DNA from: Cyrtodaria siliqua
Taxonomy: Eukaryota; Mollusca; Bivalvia; Adapedonta; Hiatellidae
Direction of reading: 5' to 3'
NCBI GenBank assembly: GCA_037043455.1
Contig: JAWPHD010002624.1
Span: 1-64,000, forward strand
DNA length: 64,000 bases
The notes beneath the pieces were generated by a model. The model ran no database searches. It was given only the letters and a program-made list of their open reading frames with translations, and was not told where the DNA came from. The position numbers were made by a program, and so were the translations under genes. Of this stretch, positions 11,436-23,154 are shown in pieces; within the stretch, counting starts at the first letter, position 1, and each line of letters opens with the position of its first letter.

Positions 11436-12815
11436 AAACATACAACTAGAAGGCACTATGATCATGATGATAGTACATAAAAACATACAACTAGAAGAAA
11501 ATATGAGAGTCTATAAAAACATACAACATGAGAGTACATAAAAACATACAACTAGAAGAAAATATGAGAGTATATAAAAACATACAACATGAGAGTACAT
11601 AAAAACATACAACTAGAAGAAAATATGAGAGTATATAAAAACATACAACATGAGAGTATATAAAAACATACAACTAGAAGAAAATATGAGAGTATATAAA
11701 AACATACAACATGAGAGTATATAAAAACATACAACTAGAAGGAAATATGAGAGTATATAAAAACATACAACATGAGAGTATATAAAAACATACAACTAGA
11801 AGGAAATATGAGAGTATATAAAAACATACAACTAGAAGGAAATATGAGAGTATATAAAAACATACAACTAGAATGAAATATGAGAGTATATAAAAACATA
11901 CAACTAGAAGGCAATAAACATACAACTAGAAGGAAATATGAGAGTATATAAAAACATACAACTAGAAGGAAATATGAGAGTATATAAAAACATACAACTA
12001 AAAGGAAATATGAGAGTATATAAAAACATACAACTAGAAGGCAATAAGAGAGTATATAAAAACATACAACTAGAAGGCAATATGAATATGAGAGGATATA
12101 AATACATACAACTAGAAGGAAATATGAGAGTATATAAAACACACAACTAGAAGGCAATATGAGAATATATAAAAACATACAACTAGAAGGCAATATGAAT
12201 ATGAGAGTATATAAAAACATACAACTAGAAGGAAATATGAGAGTATATAAAACATGCAACTAGAAGGCAATATGAATATGAGAGTATATAAAAACATACA
12301 ACTAGAAGGAAATATGAGAGTATACAAAACATACAACTAGAAGGAAATATGAGAGTATATAAAAACATACAACTAGAAGGCAATATGAATATAAGAGTAT
12401 ATAAAAACATACAACTAGAAGGAAATATGAGAGTATATAAAAACATACAACTAGAAGGCAATATGAATATGAGATTATATAAAAACATACAACTAGAACG
12501 AAATATGAGAGTATATAAAACATACAACTAGAAGGAAATATGAGAGTATATAATAACATACAACTAGAAGGCAATATGAATATGAGAGTATATAAAAACA
12601 TACCAACTAGAAGGAAATATGAGCGTATATAAAAACATACAACTAGAAGGCAATATGAGAGTATATAAAAACATACAACTAGAAGGCAATATGAATATGA
12701 GAGTATATAAAAACATACAATTAGAAGGAAATATAAGAGTATATAAAAACATGCAACTAGAAGGAAATATGAGAGAATATAAAAACATACAACTAGAAGG
12801 AAATATGAGAGTATC
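11436..12815. repeat. Large 36/61-bp tandem array with TATA-like boxes
   Basis: Basic 36-bp unit with core GAGTATATAAAAACATACAA followed by CTAGAAGGAAATAT, roughly 35-40 copies. At 11470-11800 a 25-bp short form alternates with the full unit to make a 61-bp higher-order repeat. From 12060 onward some units carry a 6-bp 'atgaat' insertion. Because 36 and 42 are multiples of three and the unit lacks stops in some frames, both strands show long artificial frames (for example a 12-residue repeat MRVYKNIQLEGN). These should not be annotated as proteins. Confidence 0.95.
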
Positions 12816-12839
12816 AGGACACACTTTTGAATGTTGTTA

Positions 12840-13190
12840 AACTATTCAGATTGACAAGGCTTAATCTTCAAAAAACTAAACAAATGGTTGAACTGGATGA
12901 CCTTGACCTATTTTTGCTTTAACCTAATCACCATGTCACATTGTATTGTAGTTGTCGTATTAAGTTATATTCGTATTTAAATTTAACATTCTTTGAAAAT
13001 GAGAGTGCAAGGTCTACTTTTCATGGCGTCGAACTACTTTACAGGTCAAATATCTAATCTTAATATATTAATAAACAATGTCACTACACGACCATTTTTT
13101 AAGACATCTGAGGAATTTGACATAGCGATTGTAAGGTCCTATGATCATCCGATCAAACTGGAGACCTACAGATAAAGCATGTTAACAGTC
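12840..13190. other. Stretch without a gene
   Basis: Unique-looking AT-rich DNA between the array and family B. A 60-codon frame at 12993-13175 has no recognisable motif and no flanking support. Confidence 0.4.
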
Positions 13191-13207
13191 ACGTTTATCT
13201 TCAATAT

Positions 13208-13570
13208 AATAAATACTGATAAAGGTGATCCTTTGGGAGCAACAAACACAATTAAGAGAATAAAGCAGCAGACTTGGTTTTATTGAGTCTGTTCATGAGA
13301 AGTAATGAAAGAAGCAACACCTCTCACCGCCTCCTAGCACCGGCTTAAGCGGTATTCTACTTCAAAGCCACCTATATCTGGCTCGCTGGTCCCAAAGGAC
13401 CAGTACAAATAACACTACTGATTCCTAGCACGGGGAGACCTTTTATAGCCGCCACACTGCACTAAACGAACGCTAGTGTGAATGTTAATAAATACTGATA
13501 AAGGTGATCCTTTGGGAGCAACAAACACAATTAAGAGAATAAAGCAGCAGACTCGGTTTTATTGGGACAC
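13208..13570 (+). repeat. Family B repeat, 1.3 units
   Basis: One unit of about 281 bp flanked by a nearly identical 78-bp direct repeat (13208-13287 and 13489-13565), so the piece is a tandem with a partial second unit. First hairpin stem CAGACTT/GAGTCTG, second GAGAAGT/ACCTCTC with one mismatch. The terminal partial unit stops inside the first loop. Confidence 0.85.
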
Positions 13571-13932
13571 GACGACCTACCTGTTGATCTAATGTTTACA
13601 CACTTTTTAAAAAAGGTCACATTGTAAGTGTTAAAGAGTAAAAGGAAGTTAATATGTCGACACTTACGTCACTGTTATACCGTTTAGTTCATTGACCTGC
13701 TTTTAAGGTCACTGACCAAATTTAAACATAATACATACATATTGAATTGTGTTAATAGTATGACCATGTGTATGGTTTTACTTTGTTCTTACTAGAGATG
13801 AAATTGACACTCAGAAATGCAAATGGTATATGATCATATTGCCAGAAGTTGTATCCCAAAGATCATGTATGGCAAGTTTTCAGAAAGAGGTATGCCATGT
13901 TGACCTTTGTTTTGACCTTTTTTTTCTTTAAA

Positions 13933-14215
13933 TGTACAAGAGAGATGATTTTAATTGCGATATCATTCATGTATTTATATTGGCAACATCTTATGGGGTA
14001 TATGTTTTTCGACTTCATCATTTTTCGAGAGGTTGGAGTCGAGTTAAAGGACTTTACTATTCGTAACCTTTGTAAAACTACAACAATACCTCACGTGATA
14101 AGGGCCGCTCTCACAGACTTAAAAATATAAAAGTAATCTAAGAACTCTTCTTCGACAAGAATTTCTGTGATGACGTGAATTACAAACTTCGTAAGATCCT
14201 TGTTCATGTTAATTA
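13933..14215 (+). pseudogene. PLE linker/C-terminal fragment
   Basis: Frames with stops match 'RDDFN', then 'ATSYGVYVFRLHHF', the KYKSNLR-like region and 'YKLRKILVH'. Truncated at both ends. Confidence 0.7.
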
Positions 14216-14370
14216 AGTGCTTACTATACTAAACTAAAATAGTTCCACAAATATGCAAATAAAGGCAGAATCTTCGCTCGGAAGATCCTTGTTCATGTTA
14301 ATTAAGTACTTACTGTACAAAACTAAAATAGTTCCATAAATATGCAGATAAAGGCAGAATCTTCGCTCGG
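14192..14370. repeat. ~90-bp tandem duplication across a PLE boundary
   Basis: The last PLE bases 'agatccttgttcatg' and the flank up to 'cagaatcttcgctcgg' occur twice in tandem (about 14192-14280 and 14281-14370). The duplication therefore happened after PLE insertion. Confidence 0.8.
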
Positions 14371-15734
14371 TCGTTTTCGTTTATCTTGGTGTGCACTCTG
14401 AATTATCTCGTCGTTTTCCGTAACTATTAAAAATACCAAAGTACTGAAATGAACAAGTTCCGTTTGACTGGCGTGGTCAAGACAAGACCGAAACAACATG
14501 CGACGTCATCATACGACCACGACATAAATACATGTACGTTATTGATTAACTATGATATGCTTACTAAATTTTGTCTTTAAAACCTATAGCTTTAAACCAA
14601 ATATAAATAAGTGTACACTGTCAGGTTAAATATCACGTAGTGATTGTTCACGAAGCTAAATACCATGCAGAAAATGTTTACGAAACAAACTACACTGACC
14701 GCCGTTTCCAGTGCAAACAATTAGCAAACATGCTCTTCCCTGTCAATTCATGTATGTACATCATCGCAGAAAGGCGCATTAGAAAAGTAATTGGTTAAAC
14801 ATGCAACGAGGTAATTGAATATCTATGTTAGTTTTATCCACAGCACTTTGTATATGATTACTACTTAAGTCCTGGGGCTAATTGCTATGCTAGACTGGTA
14901 CATGAGAGTGGAAGTAATGACGAACAATCGAAATAAGATGCGAATAAAAAACAAAATGACGCTATAACGAGACAATGACTTGAACTATACATCTTAAATA
15001 GTCCTTTTGATAATTCTGTAAAATAACGGATCAAATTTGACGTGATAAAATATACAGTTGTGGATTTTCATTGATGAATATGGATAGGCACTAGGCCTAT
15101 GCCGAACTGCCGATTAAAAATATTTTCTTTTATTTGCATATCATTAAATTACCATTGACCTCGACATCAACTCATGTCTTATGTAAGAACACATATAATC
15201 ATGAAATCATGGAGCTGTTGACATTTTCGACATGATTGATGCACGTGTTTTTTCCTTCTTCTTTCTAAATTTGTACGATACGGTTTAAATCGTCTGGTAA
15301 AACGAAGAACATGTTTTTTCAATTAGGTCCTAATTTATGATTTAATTTACTAAATCGCTACCGATATTGTTAAGGGTAAAATGTAACAATAAAAGAAACA
15401 AAACCGCCACAACTATTTTTAAAATATAATGAACACATTTTTTCAAATACTACAATGAAAATATTCACTTACATAATACATATAAATTAGATCCAGTATT
15501 TCTTTTAACATCAGTTTTAAGAATAAAGTCCAAATAGTACTGGCAAGTGTCCTTTTAATCCAACTTTATTTAAAGTCTTTACTGGTTTATTTATTCACAA
15601 TAGTCCAAATAATCCAATGCCACTTTATTATAGATGAGCGCATTATTTTTATCCTCTCACAATATATTTTTAGTTTAAAGCTATCTTCTCACAATATATT
15701 TTTAGTTTAAAGCATCCAATATATCCACTTTATA

Positions 15735-15850
15735 CTGATGTTTTATTTGGCCTTTTATTCATTTTTAAAGTTGTTCTTTGTTTCTTTGTGTGTTTGTGGT
15801 TGACTGTCGTCCTTGAATGCTACTTTTCCTGTTCGATTTTTATATCTATA
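15735..15850 (+). mobile_element. PLE 3' terminal fragment (family A)
   Basis: About 115 bp of the 3' end only: 'ttatttggccttttattca', 'gttgactgtcgtccttgaat' and terminal 'ttcgatttttatatcta'. Confidence 0.8.
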
Positions 15851-16519
15851 TCTTAAATACATTCTTAATCCAAATACTGAACCAGAAAATAATAAAAAGG
15901 CTGTATTTTTAGTGCCATAGAACGTCATAGAACATCATAGAAGTTTTAGAATATTCCAATAATATAAACAAGTTAACCTTGAATGACAGTCATGATGTAA
16001 AAACATCTTATATACTATCCCAGAAACTTCTATATATTACTAATTATAAATGAATTGTCTTGGATGACACAATAACATGTTTACGTAATAGTTTGTTTAC
16101 ATTATTCGTAAAAACAGTCATAGGTAACAATATTACATTAAATTATTCGGCCATTTTGCTGTCGCTTATCGGTCTAAGCCGGTACACCTCTGTTGTTTGT
16201 GTTATCACGTACTTTTATTTTCTATATACTTTTATACCCATGTAATTGTGTCTTTCTAATTGTGTTCTTTTGTTTGTCTGAGATCTGTGAAAGAGTCAAT
16301 TTCCCATTTATATTACGTGCGTGCTATAAAGCAAGCTTTCCGTTTCTGTTAGTTCCCTAAAAGTGCTGGTGGTCTTTCGAATAGTAAGTCTTTAGCTTTT
16401 TTTTTGTCGAGGTATATATACGTTTATTGTTTTATACTAGCTTTTAAAACTTAGTATCAGGAATAATTCTATATTGCTCATAAGGAATAATATAAAATTC
16501 ATTTTATTGGTTTAGTAGA

Positions 16520-17000
16520 AACTGATTTAAAGGTAGGTATACAATTTGAACAGAGAAAGGTAGTACATACATAACACAGTCAACCAAAATAACGAAGTTA
16601 ATTGCAAAAACAAACAACACTTACAAGGATTGAGTATGGAATACTACAAACATGAAATGATTGACAATGTCAACGGAACGGTCTGTGACAAAACGACCGT
16701 GGAACGGTCTGTGTCAAAACGACCATGGAACGGTCTGTGACAAAACGACCGTGGAACGGTCTGTGACAAAACGACCGTGGAACGGTCTTTGACAAAACGG
16801 CCGTGGAACGGTCTGTGTCAAAACGACCGTGGAACGGTCTGTGACAAAACGACCGCTGTTCTTTTAAACCAGAATCTAGGGTGCGCCAAATATATTGTTT
16901 GCCATCCCAATAAAACAGTCTAAGTAAAGAAATCCCTCTATCTTCTAAACACAAGGCAGCATTAATAGAAATATAATTGTAACACAAAGATGATCATGTA
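16520..17000 (-). mobile_element. PLE 3' UTR copy (family A) with minisatellite expansion
   Basis: Diverged reverse-oriented copy at the position equivalent to 5450-5800. Its 'ggaacggtcagtggc' site is expanded into seven units (16674-16857). Confidence 0.75.
16674..16857. repeat. 26-bp minisatellite, 7 units
   Basis: Unit GGAACGGTCTGTGACAAAAC followed by GACCGT. ACGGTC and GACCGT in each unit are reverse complements, so every unit can form a short hairpin. It arose inside family A at the conserved ACCGCCTTGGAACGGT site. Confidence 0.95.
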
Positions 17001-17779
17001 TATATGAATATAAAAAGGCTTTACCCTTTTTGTTTGCGATGCTTTGTTATTTTATTCTGCATTCATATTGTTGTTTTAAATGCACGATCTGTAAATTCCT
17101 ATTTTACGTTTGGATTTTCTTTTGATTGTGAGAATGACTTATTGTTTTATTTGTTTGGCAGCATATCTGGCCCGAGAATGCTTTTGCTCTTTTAGTTTTA
17201 ATTTATTTTTTGCCTATTTTATATTTATTTAAGCCTTTGATTTTTTCATTATATACAAATGTCGTTCATTACATAAATATATTTTAAAATGACATTATTT
17301 TGTTTCAATGTAGACAACCGACCTATTTAAATAGTATTTGATGAAAACGTTCGGTACCTTTTATTTAGGCTGAATATATATTGTCCGCTTTTGGTATGTT
17401 TTCTTTCATACCATGTTTTATTTTTTTCTCTAAAACGGTTGATATCCTTCCCGTTAAAACATATGCATATATTTTCTGATGGCCCTCGTTTATCTTTCGT
17501 GCTCGGCCGTTTCCAAAGGTCCATTATCATACTCTTTTTCCCAGGATTATAAGCTTACACCATCATGTTGCTGATACTACACTGGTACGAACTAAATATA
17601 CGTGTCTTCTGTGGGGGAAACATCAAGAATGAATGAAGCTCCTGATTTATTATAAGATCCTCTTCTATTCATTAATATCCAAAACCCGTTATTTTTATTT
17701 ACTGGCGGCAGTTGTTATTCATTTAGGTTTTCGCTTCTTGGAGAAGGTGTTGGACGGGGTATGAAAGTTAATACTTGGA

Positions 17780-17940
17780 CCACGTAATGGGGAATTTCCT
17801 TATTTAACCTGTCATGTTTAACTGAAATGATAATATGGTAAGAATAAGGTTTGGTGACCATAGTACCTGGTTTAACCCGCCACTGGCGTTTTGCCAATGA
17901 CCGTTGTAAGGCGGTACCCCCGTTGTCAGTTATTTCTTGT
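17780..17940 (+). mobile_element. PLE 3' UTR fragment (family A), diverged
   Basis: Recognisable by 'ggtttggtgaccatagtacctg', 'ccgttgtaaggcggta' and a 'gttgtca'-like end. Both ends have decayed. Confidence 0.65.
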
Positions 17941-18526
17941 TTTTGTTGTCCCGTACTTGATGTTTGTTGTAGTAGCATGTGTTCAGTGAAATTAATCTTG
18001 TTAATGCTACAGTTGTTGTTCGACTTGTGTCTGTCCTTTTATGTAAACAAATGGAATGCCGCGATATTAAAAAATACTCTCAAAACTTTCGTCCAATTTT
18101 AGAGATCCATGTACGCACATTGTATGTCAGAAGGTTGCATTGTTTAAATTATAAATAGAAAAGAAAAATGATAGGGGAAACTTGTCACTCTCCGTGTATA
18201 GTGAAACTGATTTGGTATTTTCAGAAAGTGCAAGAAAAGTCACTGGAATTACCAATTTAATGTCAGTTTCGCTTGATAACGGTAAATTACTGTCTCGAAC
18301 TAACGAACAGCTCTTTCTGTTCAACCTCTAAAAATCTTTGTAATGCAACTGGGTATAATCGATGTTTTACGTTACTTAAATGTAATCTTAATGATACGTG
18401 TTAAAACTTATTCAATTATTTTACAGTTTTGATGAATGCATACTTTCTGCTCTGCACTCTGATATCCGAAAATAAATGAAGCAATTTATGACTAACTCTC
18501 TACTCATTTACGGCTATACCTCTAAT
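17941..18526. other. Stretch without a gene
   Basis: AT-rich. The short frames present have no support from motifs or splice signals. Confidence 0.4.
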
Positions 18527-18650
18527 TAAAGATGAATGGCCACCCTTTTCGGAGTATTATCAATTAACAAATTTAACTCTTAAACATCATATAAACATTT
18601 CTTGATAGTCCCGGAGAAAAACATATATTTAAAACCGCTACTAAAAAAAA
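18527..18650 (-). repeat. Repeat D, copy 1
   Basis: About 120 bp, inverted copy of 30378-30497. In the shared frame both copies read VAVLNICFSPGLS and end MMFKS before a stop. Identity of the element is unknown. Confidence 0.7.
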
Positions 18651-18654
18651 GAAA

Positions 18655-18778
18655 GATATAAAAATCGGACAGGGAAAGTAGCATTCAATGACGACAGTCA
18701 ACCACAAAACACAAAAACAAACACGTAAACAGACAAAGGAGAAGGCAAAAGTAAAAAGAAAATGCAAACGAGAGCACT
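18655..18778 (-). mobile_element. PLE 3' terminal fragment (family A)
   Basis: Reverse-oriented extreme 3' end ('aatcggacagggaaagtagc', 'gacgacagtcaaccacaaa'), directly abutting family B. Confidence 0.8.
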
Positions 18779-18784
18779 TGATTT

Positions 18785-19037
18785 GTAGTCGGGGCGACAT
18801 TTTACGGTCGCCACGCAGCACTTAACAAACGCTAGTGTGAGTCAATACATACTGAAAAGGTGATCCCCTGGAAGCAGAAAACAAACAAGAGAGAAAAGTA
18901 GCAGACTCGGTTTTATTGAGTCTGTTCATGAAAGGTAATTATAAGATGCAACAACTCTCACGCCTCCTAGCACCGGCTTAAGTGATATTCTACTTTAAAG
19001 CAACACAGAATGGGCTTGATGATCTCAAAGGACCAGC
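18785..19037 (+). repeat. Family B repeat
   Basis: Near-complete unit. First hairpin stem CAGACTC (18902-18908) pairs with GAGTCTG (18918-18924) around a GGTTTTATT loop. The second hairpin has mismatches. Ends at 'aaaggaccagcaaataataa'. Confidence 0.85.
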
Positions 19038-19049
19038 AAATAATAAAGA

Positions 19050-19640
19050 AGGGTTAAAATATCGGACAGGGAAAGCAGCATTCAAGGACGACAGTCAACT
19101 ACAAAACACAAAAACAAACACGCAAACAGACAAACGAAAATGCAAAAGTAATAAAAAATGCAAACGACATCACAAACACAAAAGGGTTGACAATAGGGCT
19201 ACCGCCTTGGAACGGTCAGTGGCAAAGTAGGCAAAGTAGGCCACTGGGGGTTTAAACCGGTTCTAGGGTGCACCAAACCTCACACTTACCCTACTGTCAA
19301 CCCTTTAAAACAGGACAGTGTAAATAAAGAAATCCCCGCCATGATTAAATCTCTAACCAACAAGGCAGCTTCAATAGTCAATATAAGTAAAACACAAATA
19401 TGCTCGTGTAAATATAATACAAAAAAACAATAGCCTAGAAAGCCACAATGAAGGTACTCAATGACTTGACAGAAACCAGAGCAACAAGAGAATAAACCAT
19501 TAAGGGCACGACAGGAAAGATTATAGACAAACATCAAACGCCACCGTCCCAATGGGCTTTAGGTAGGCGTCATCATAGGTCCACAGCCTGTCCGGTCATC
19601 GTACAATTAAAGAGGAAAACATAGTGGCACTAAACTTAAA
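19050..19640 (-). mobile_element. PLE 3' UTR plus end of ORF
   Basis: A long reverse-oriented copy containing the whole UTR and the last 25 or so codons of the PLE tail, ending near the 'cgatgaccggacaggctgtg' region (minus strand). Third independent proof that family A is contiguous with the PLE ORF. Confidence 0.8.
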
Positions 19641-19774
19641 CTGAAAAACCGTCATTGATGGTTGTTCAATCCTTTTTATTCTCCTAACACGCTTTGTTCC
19701 TGTATTTCTCGAGGGCGCACTCATTGCAAATCGTAACACTTTTTTAAAATTTACTATTTAATACAAATATACAT

Positions 19775-19975
19775 ATAAAATCGAAAAGGAAAAGCAGCAT
19801 TCAATGACGACAGTCAACCACAAACACACACAGAAACAAAGAACAAATTTAAAGATGAATAAAAGGCCAAATAAGACACCACAAACACACAAGGGTTAGC
19901 AATAGGGCTACCGCCTTGGAACGGTCAGTGGCAAAATAGGCCACTGGGGGTTAAACCAGGTTCACTTGCGATACA
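19775..19975 (-). mobile_element. PLE 3' UTR fragment (family A)
   Basis: Reverse-oriented, from the 3' terminus ('aaaatcgaaaaggaaaagca') to 'gggggttaaaccaggttca', where it stops. Confidence 0.85.
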
Positions 19976-20080
19976 TCTGTACCAAAACCTATGTTGGCGG
20001 ATTGACCTGTGGGATCAGGTTTCGAGCCCCATACAGAGCAATAAAACCATACTATTGTTTGGGGCGCTTGTTTATGCCAA
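19976..20080 (+). repeat. Possible tRNA-derived SINE remnant
   Basis: Contains a B-box-like AGGTTTCGAGCCCC near 20017-20030, in a context like the T arm of a tRNA. No clear A box is seen upstream because family A abuts it. Weak call. Confidence 0.3.
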
Positions 20081-21260
20081 AGGGTTTTCTAAAGTAACTT
20101 GAGCAATTTAAATAATACGTACATCAGTTATATATCATAATAACTGGCATTTTTAGTGGTAAATAAAACTACTTTACTTTTGAAAATTGGTTGAGACATA
20201 AATAATATTGTACAGCCAAAATGATGTTTTGATGGGGCTTTTCCTATGTAACTTCCTTGTTGGTGGGACAGCAGAAAATTACGAAATTTCAAATAACTTC
20301 TGATAAAATAAATCAGTAATCCTTCATATTTTGCTATAAAACTTTCAGGGTGTCTTATGTGATATCCAACAATTTAAAAGCATTTTTGGATAACATGTCT
20401 AAACGCCGTGTGTATACTCGTATATATGTTTTGTGTTGTACCTGTGTACTCATGGACGTAAAGGTCTGTTGTATTTTGAATAAATATATATATATTTAAT
20501 AATATTTAATGATGCCAGAATATTTATACAAGTGTTCATATTTATATACAACGACATTTCTGTATAATGACCCTTTATCTAATACTTCCCCAGTAACATC
20601 ACCTTATTTAGATTTGATTAACCCTGTAATTTAATTAACCTCTTGATCGACTGTTTATGTATCCGCGTCACCAATTGTTGTACATTTTAATCAAATTACA
20701 AGACATAAAATCTGTTTACAGAGTATATAACAAAAGCACAGTTATTCCACCTAGATCATATTTATTATGCTGAATAAAACATAATGATTTTAGTAAATAT
20801 TATGAATACACTTTTATAAATATGTTTTAATTTCCAAAGTTCTCCTTTCATATTTTTTTCATTGATTCTAATCACCAGACGATATGATGTACTTGCAATG
20901 GTAGAAAATTTAAATTTGAACACATATCTTCTTTTCCCGAGCGTTGTACAAGCATGACAGCAAATTAGATCAAACTATTAACTTTAAACGTTTGTTTTGA
21001 AACACAAAAGAACATATCAGAAGGAAACACAGACATTATAAGCAGCATCTGTCACTATTCTTGAGCATCACATATTTTGTGGGAACAAAATAAAGACCTT
21101 TGGGAAATTTGCCTTTCATCATCTACCAATGTTATCTCTAAATCGTCATTAGCATATTGTTGTTGTAGTTTGTACTGGCAGATGGTTTGTGAAGATATTT
21201 AACACATTTTTTTATCTTTGTATTAGACAAGTTACTTTGTATTTTGGCAATGGAAAAACG
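20081..21260. other. AT-rich stretch without a gene
   Basis: No array, no RT homology and no usable ORF seen. Confidence 0.4.
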
Positions 21261-21660
21261 TATATTATATATTCTGTGATGAATTATAGAAATTTCCCAG
21301 TTTGAGAAAGTCTATAACATATCCCTTCCTCTACTGTGCTATCTCGCCTAGTGCGCAAGATAGCACAGTAGCCAAATGTTATGAACTAAACGATAGACGT
21401 CATGATATTACGTCACGAATTGACGTCATGATATTACTCCGCGCTGTCGCCAAAGGAGTGACAGAAAAAGGAATACTTGTGTCAAAAGATCATTGGAAAG
21501 AAATTCATCAAAGAATATATATTATATAGTTTAATTAACATTTTTGTCATGATACGGAAAATAATTCACTCGTGAGAAATATTCTTGCGATATAGAAACT
21601 CGTGCGAAAACGCACTCGTTTCTATATCGCAAGAATCTTTCTCACTCGGGAATTATTTCC
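21261..21660. mobile_element. Composite fold-back MITE M1, copy 1 (3' end clipped)
   Basis: Two structures in series. First, terminal inverted repeats 'tatattctgtgatgaatt' at about 21268-21285 and its complement at 21502-21520, enclosing a hairpin CTACTGTGCTATCT/AGATAGCACAGTAG. Second, a long hairpin from 21550 to 21660 with arms TTCTTGCGATATAGAAA and its complement. Its apex reads CTCGTGCGAAAACGCACTCG. Nearly identical to 34760-35159 but lacking the final 'ccgtatca'. Joined to family B at 21661. Confidence 0.9.
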
Positions 21661-21805
21661 AGAATAAGGTGAAAGGAGGCGTGAGAGGTGTTGCACCCTA
21701 TAATTACCTCTCATGAACAGACTCAGTAAAACCGAGTCTGCTACTTTTCTCTCTTGTTTGTGTTTGTTGCTTCCAAGGGATCACCTTTTCAGTATTTATT
21801 ATTAT
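21661..21805 (-). repeat. Family B fragment
   Basis: Minus strand shows both hairpins intact: CAGACTC/GAGTCTG and GAGAGGT/ACCTCTC. Truncated on both sides. Confidence 0.85.
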
Positions 21806-22898
21806 AAATAATATAATGGAAACCGTGAACTGTTCTTTGCGCTCGTGATTTTTATTTTCCAGATTTTTGTGTAATGCTGTCATGATTTTCATCTGAATTA
21901 TTTAATAATTGAAAACCCTTATATTAGGCATATGTGTTTTTATCTATGCATTAGCAGAATATCAATAAAATAATCAACTTAAATTAGTTGAAGTGTATAT
22001 CAAATAGAGCTTATCATTCTAAAGAAACCAATGCTAGTATAATTTACATATTTAAAGACCTCCTAATCATATTAGACATAAGGTTCACTCTGAGCTGAAA
22101 ACAAAACATTTTTGGCATACTTATCGGCATGTATTGACTGCCTCTGTTTTGCCAGGGATATCAGGACAATTCAGTTATAACAACCCATCTGTTTTAAAAT
22201 CGCTTTGCAAATAAACATTTTACAGCCAAAAACCATTTTGTCAGTGTTTTCTCGTAAAACATTTCCATTTTATGAGGAGTCGGGAGTGTCAGATAACTAT
22301 CGTTATTCCTTAACTCTATGGATAAACCCTATCTGAAATATTTATGCAGGCACAATTCTCCACATGGGGCAAATATTCGGAATCAATTAAGCTCGATCTA
22401 AAACTACCTTTGGTTCTCTAGTTTTAAAAAAACTTGTGAAAAAGGAGTACTTTTTATTTATTCAAGATTGAACATTTTAATGCATCGACAATTGAATATA
22501 TAGAAGCATTTTATTTCAAAATCAGTAAGCCATAGTCCCATGTGATCATACAATATATACATATACATTTTTAACAGACGTAGCAAGATTTGTACATACA
22601 TTTATTAACAGGTTGTCCCCTTTAACACAATCCAAGTCCTAGATATCACCCAAAACAAATTTATGAACGACACGTCGAACTTAATATACACCAAGACACA
22701 GTTTGCACGTGCAAATGCAGCCAACATTAATACTATCGGTACATACAGTCAATGACAGCACGCCACTACAAACATTCCAACCATGCACGTTTTTCTTGTG
22801 GCCACCCTAGTCTCCAAAATAATAAACATTATTATATAACCTATAAATAGACGCGTTTTCATTGGCTAAAAAGTAATTTTTTAGAAAAAATATCTAGC
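21806..22898. other. AT-rich stretch without a gene
   Basis: Nothing recognisable as gene, RNA or known repeat. Confidence 0.4.
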
Positions 22899-22993
22899 GA
22901 TATTGACCTGTTTTTTTGATATTGACCTGTTTTTTTGATATTGACCTGTTTTATATAATTGTTTTTTTGATATTGACCTGTTTTATATAATTG
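22899..22993. repeat. ~20-bp tandem repeat
   Basis: Four copies of GATATTGACCTG with T-rich spacers; the last two are separated by 'ttatataattg'. Lies just outside the fold-back at 23021-23154. Confidence 0.9.
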
Positions 22994-23020
22994 TAAATTG
23001 AGGGTTATATAATAAAACAG

Positions 23021-23154
23021 TTATGGACTTTTCAGCTGTTATACATGATGTTGATATGTACCAAAAAATCATTATTGACCTCGGCTATCGCCTCGGTCAA
23101 TAATGATTTTTTTGGTGCATATCACATCATGTATAACAGCTGAAAAGTCCATAA
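23021..23154. mobile_element. Fold-back MITE with 60-bp arms
   Basis: Arms 23021-23080 and 23095-23154 are nearly perfect complements ('ttatggacttttcagctgtt' against 'aacagctgaaaagtccataa'). The loop is 14 nt. The apex CTCGGCTATCGCCTCG (23080-23095) resembles the apices of the fold-backs at 36.5 and 38.3 kb. No transposase; non-autonomous. Confidence 0.92.

Larger units (their letters stand above)
14225..17735. repeat. Segmental duplication, copy 2
   Basis: Partner of 895-7835. Order and orientation are preserved. Copy 2 carries its own insert at about 15375-16170 and lacks the counterpart of 1070-3825 and 6290-7590. No gene is recognised within. Confidence 0.8.

Noticed and set aside
11491..12840. 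Long reading frames on both strands with 12-residue repeats, up to 174 codons
   Set aside because: They arise only because the tandem unit is a multiple of three and lacks stops; they overlap on both strands in the same array.
21302..21529. 75-codon frame
   Set aside because: It lies entirely inside MITE M1.
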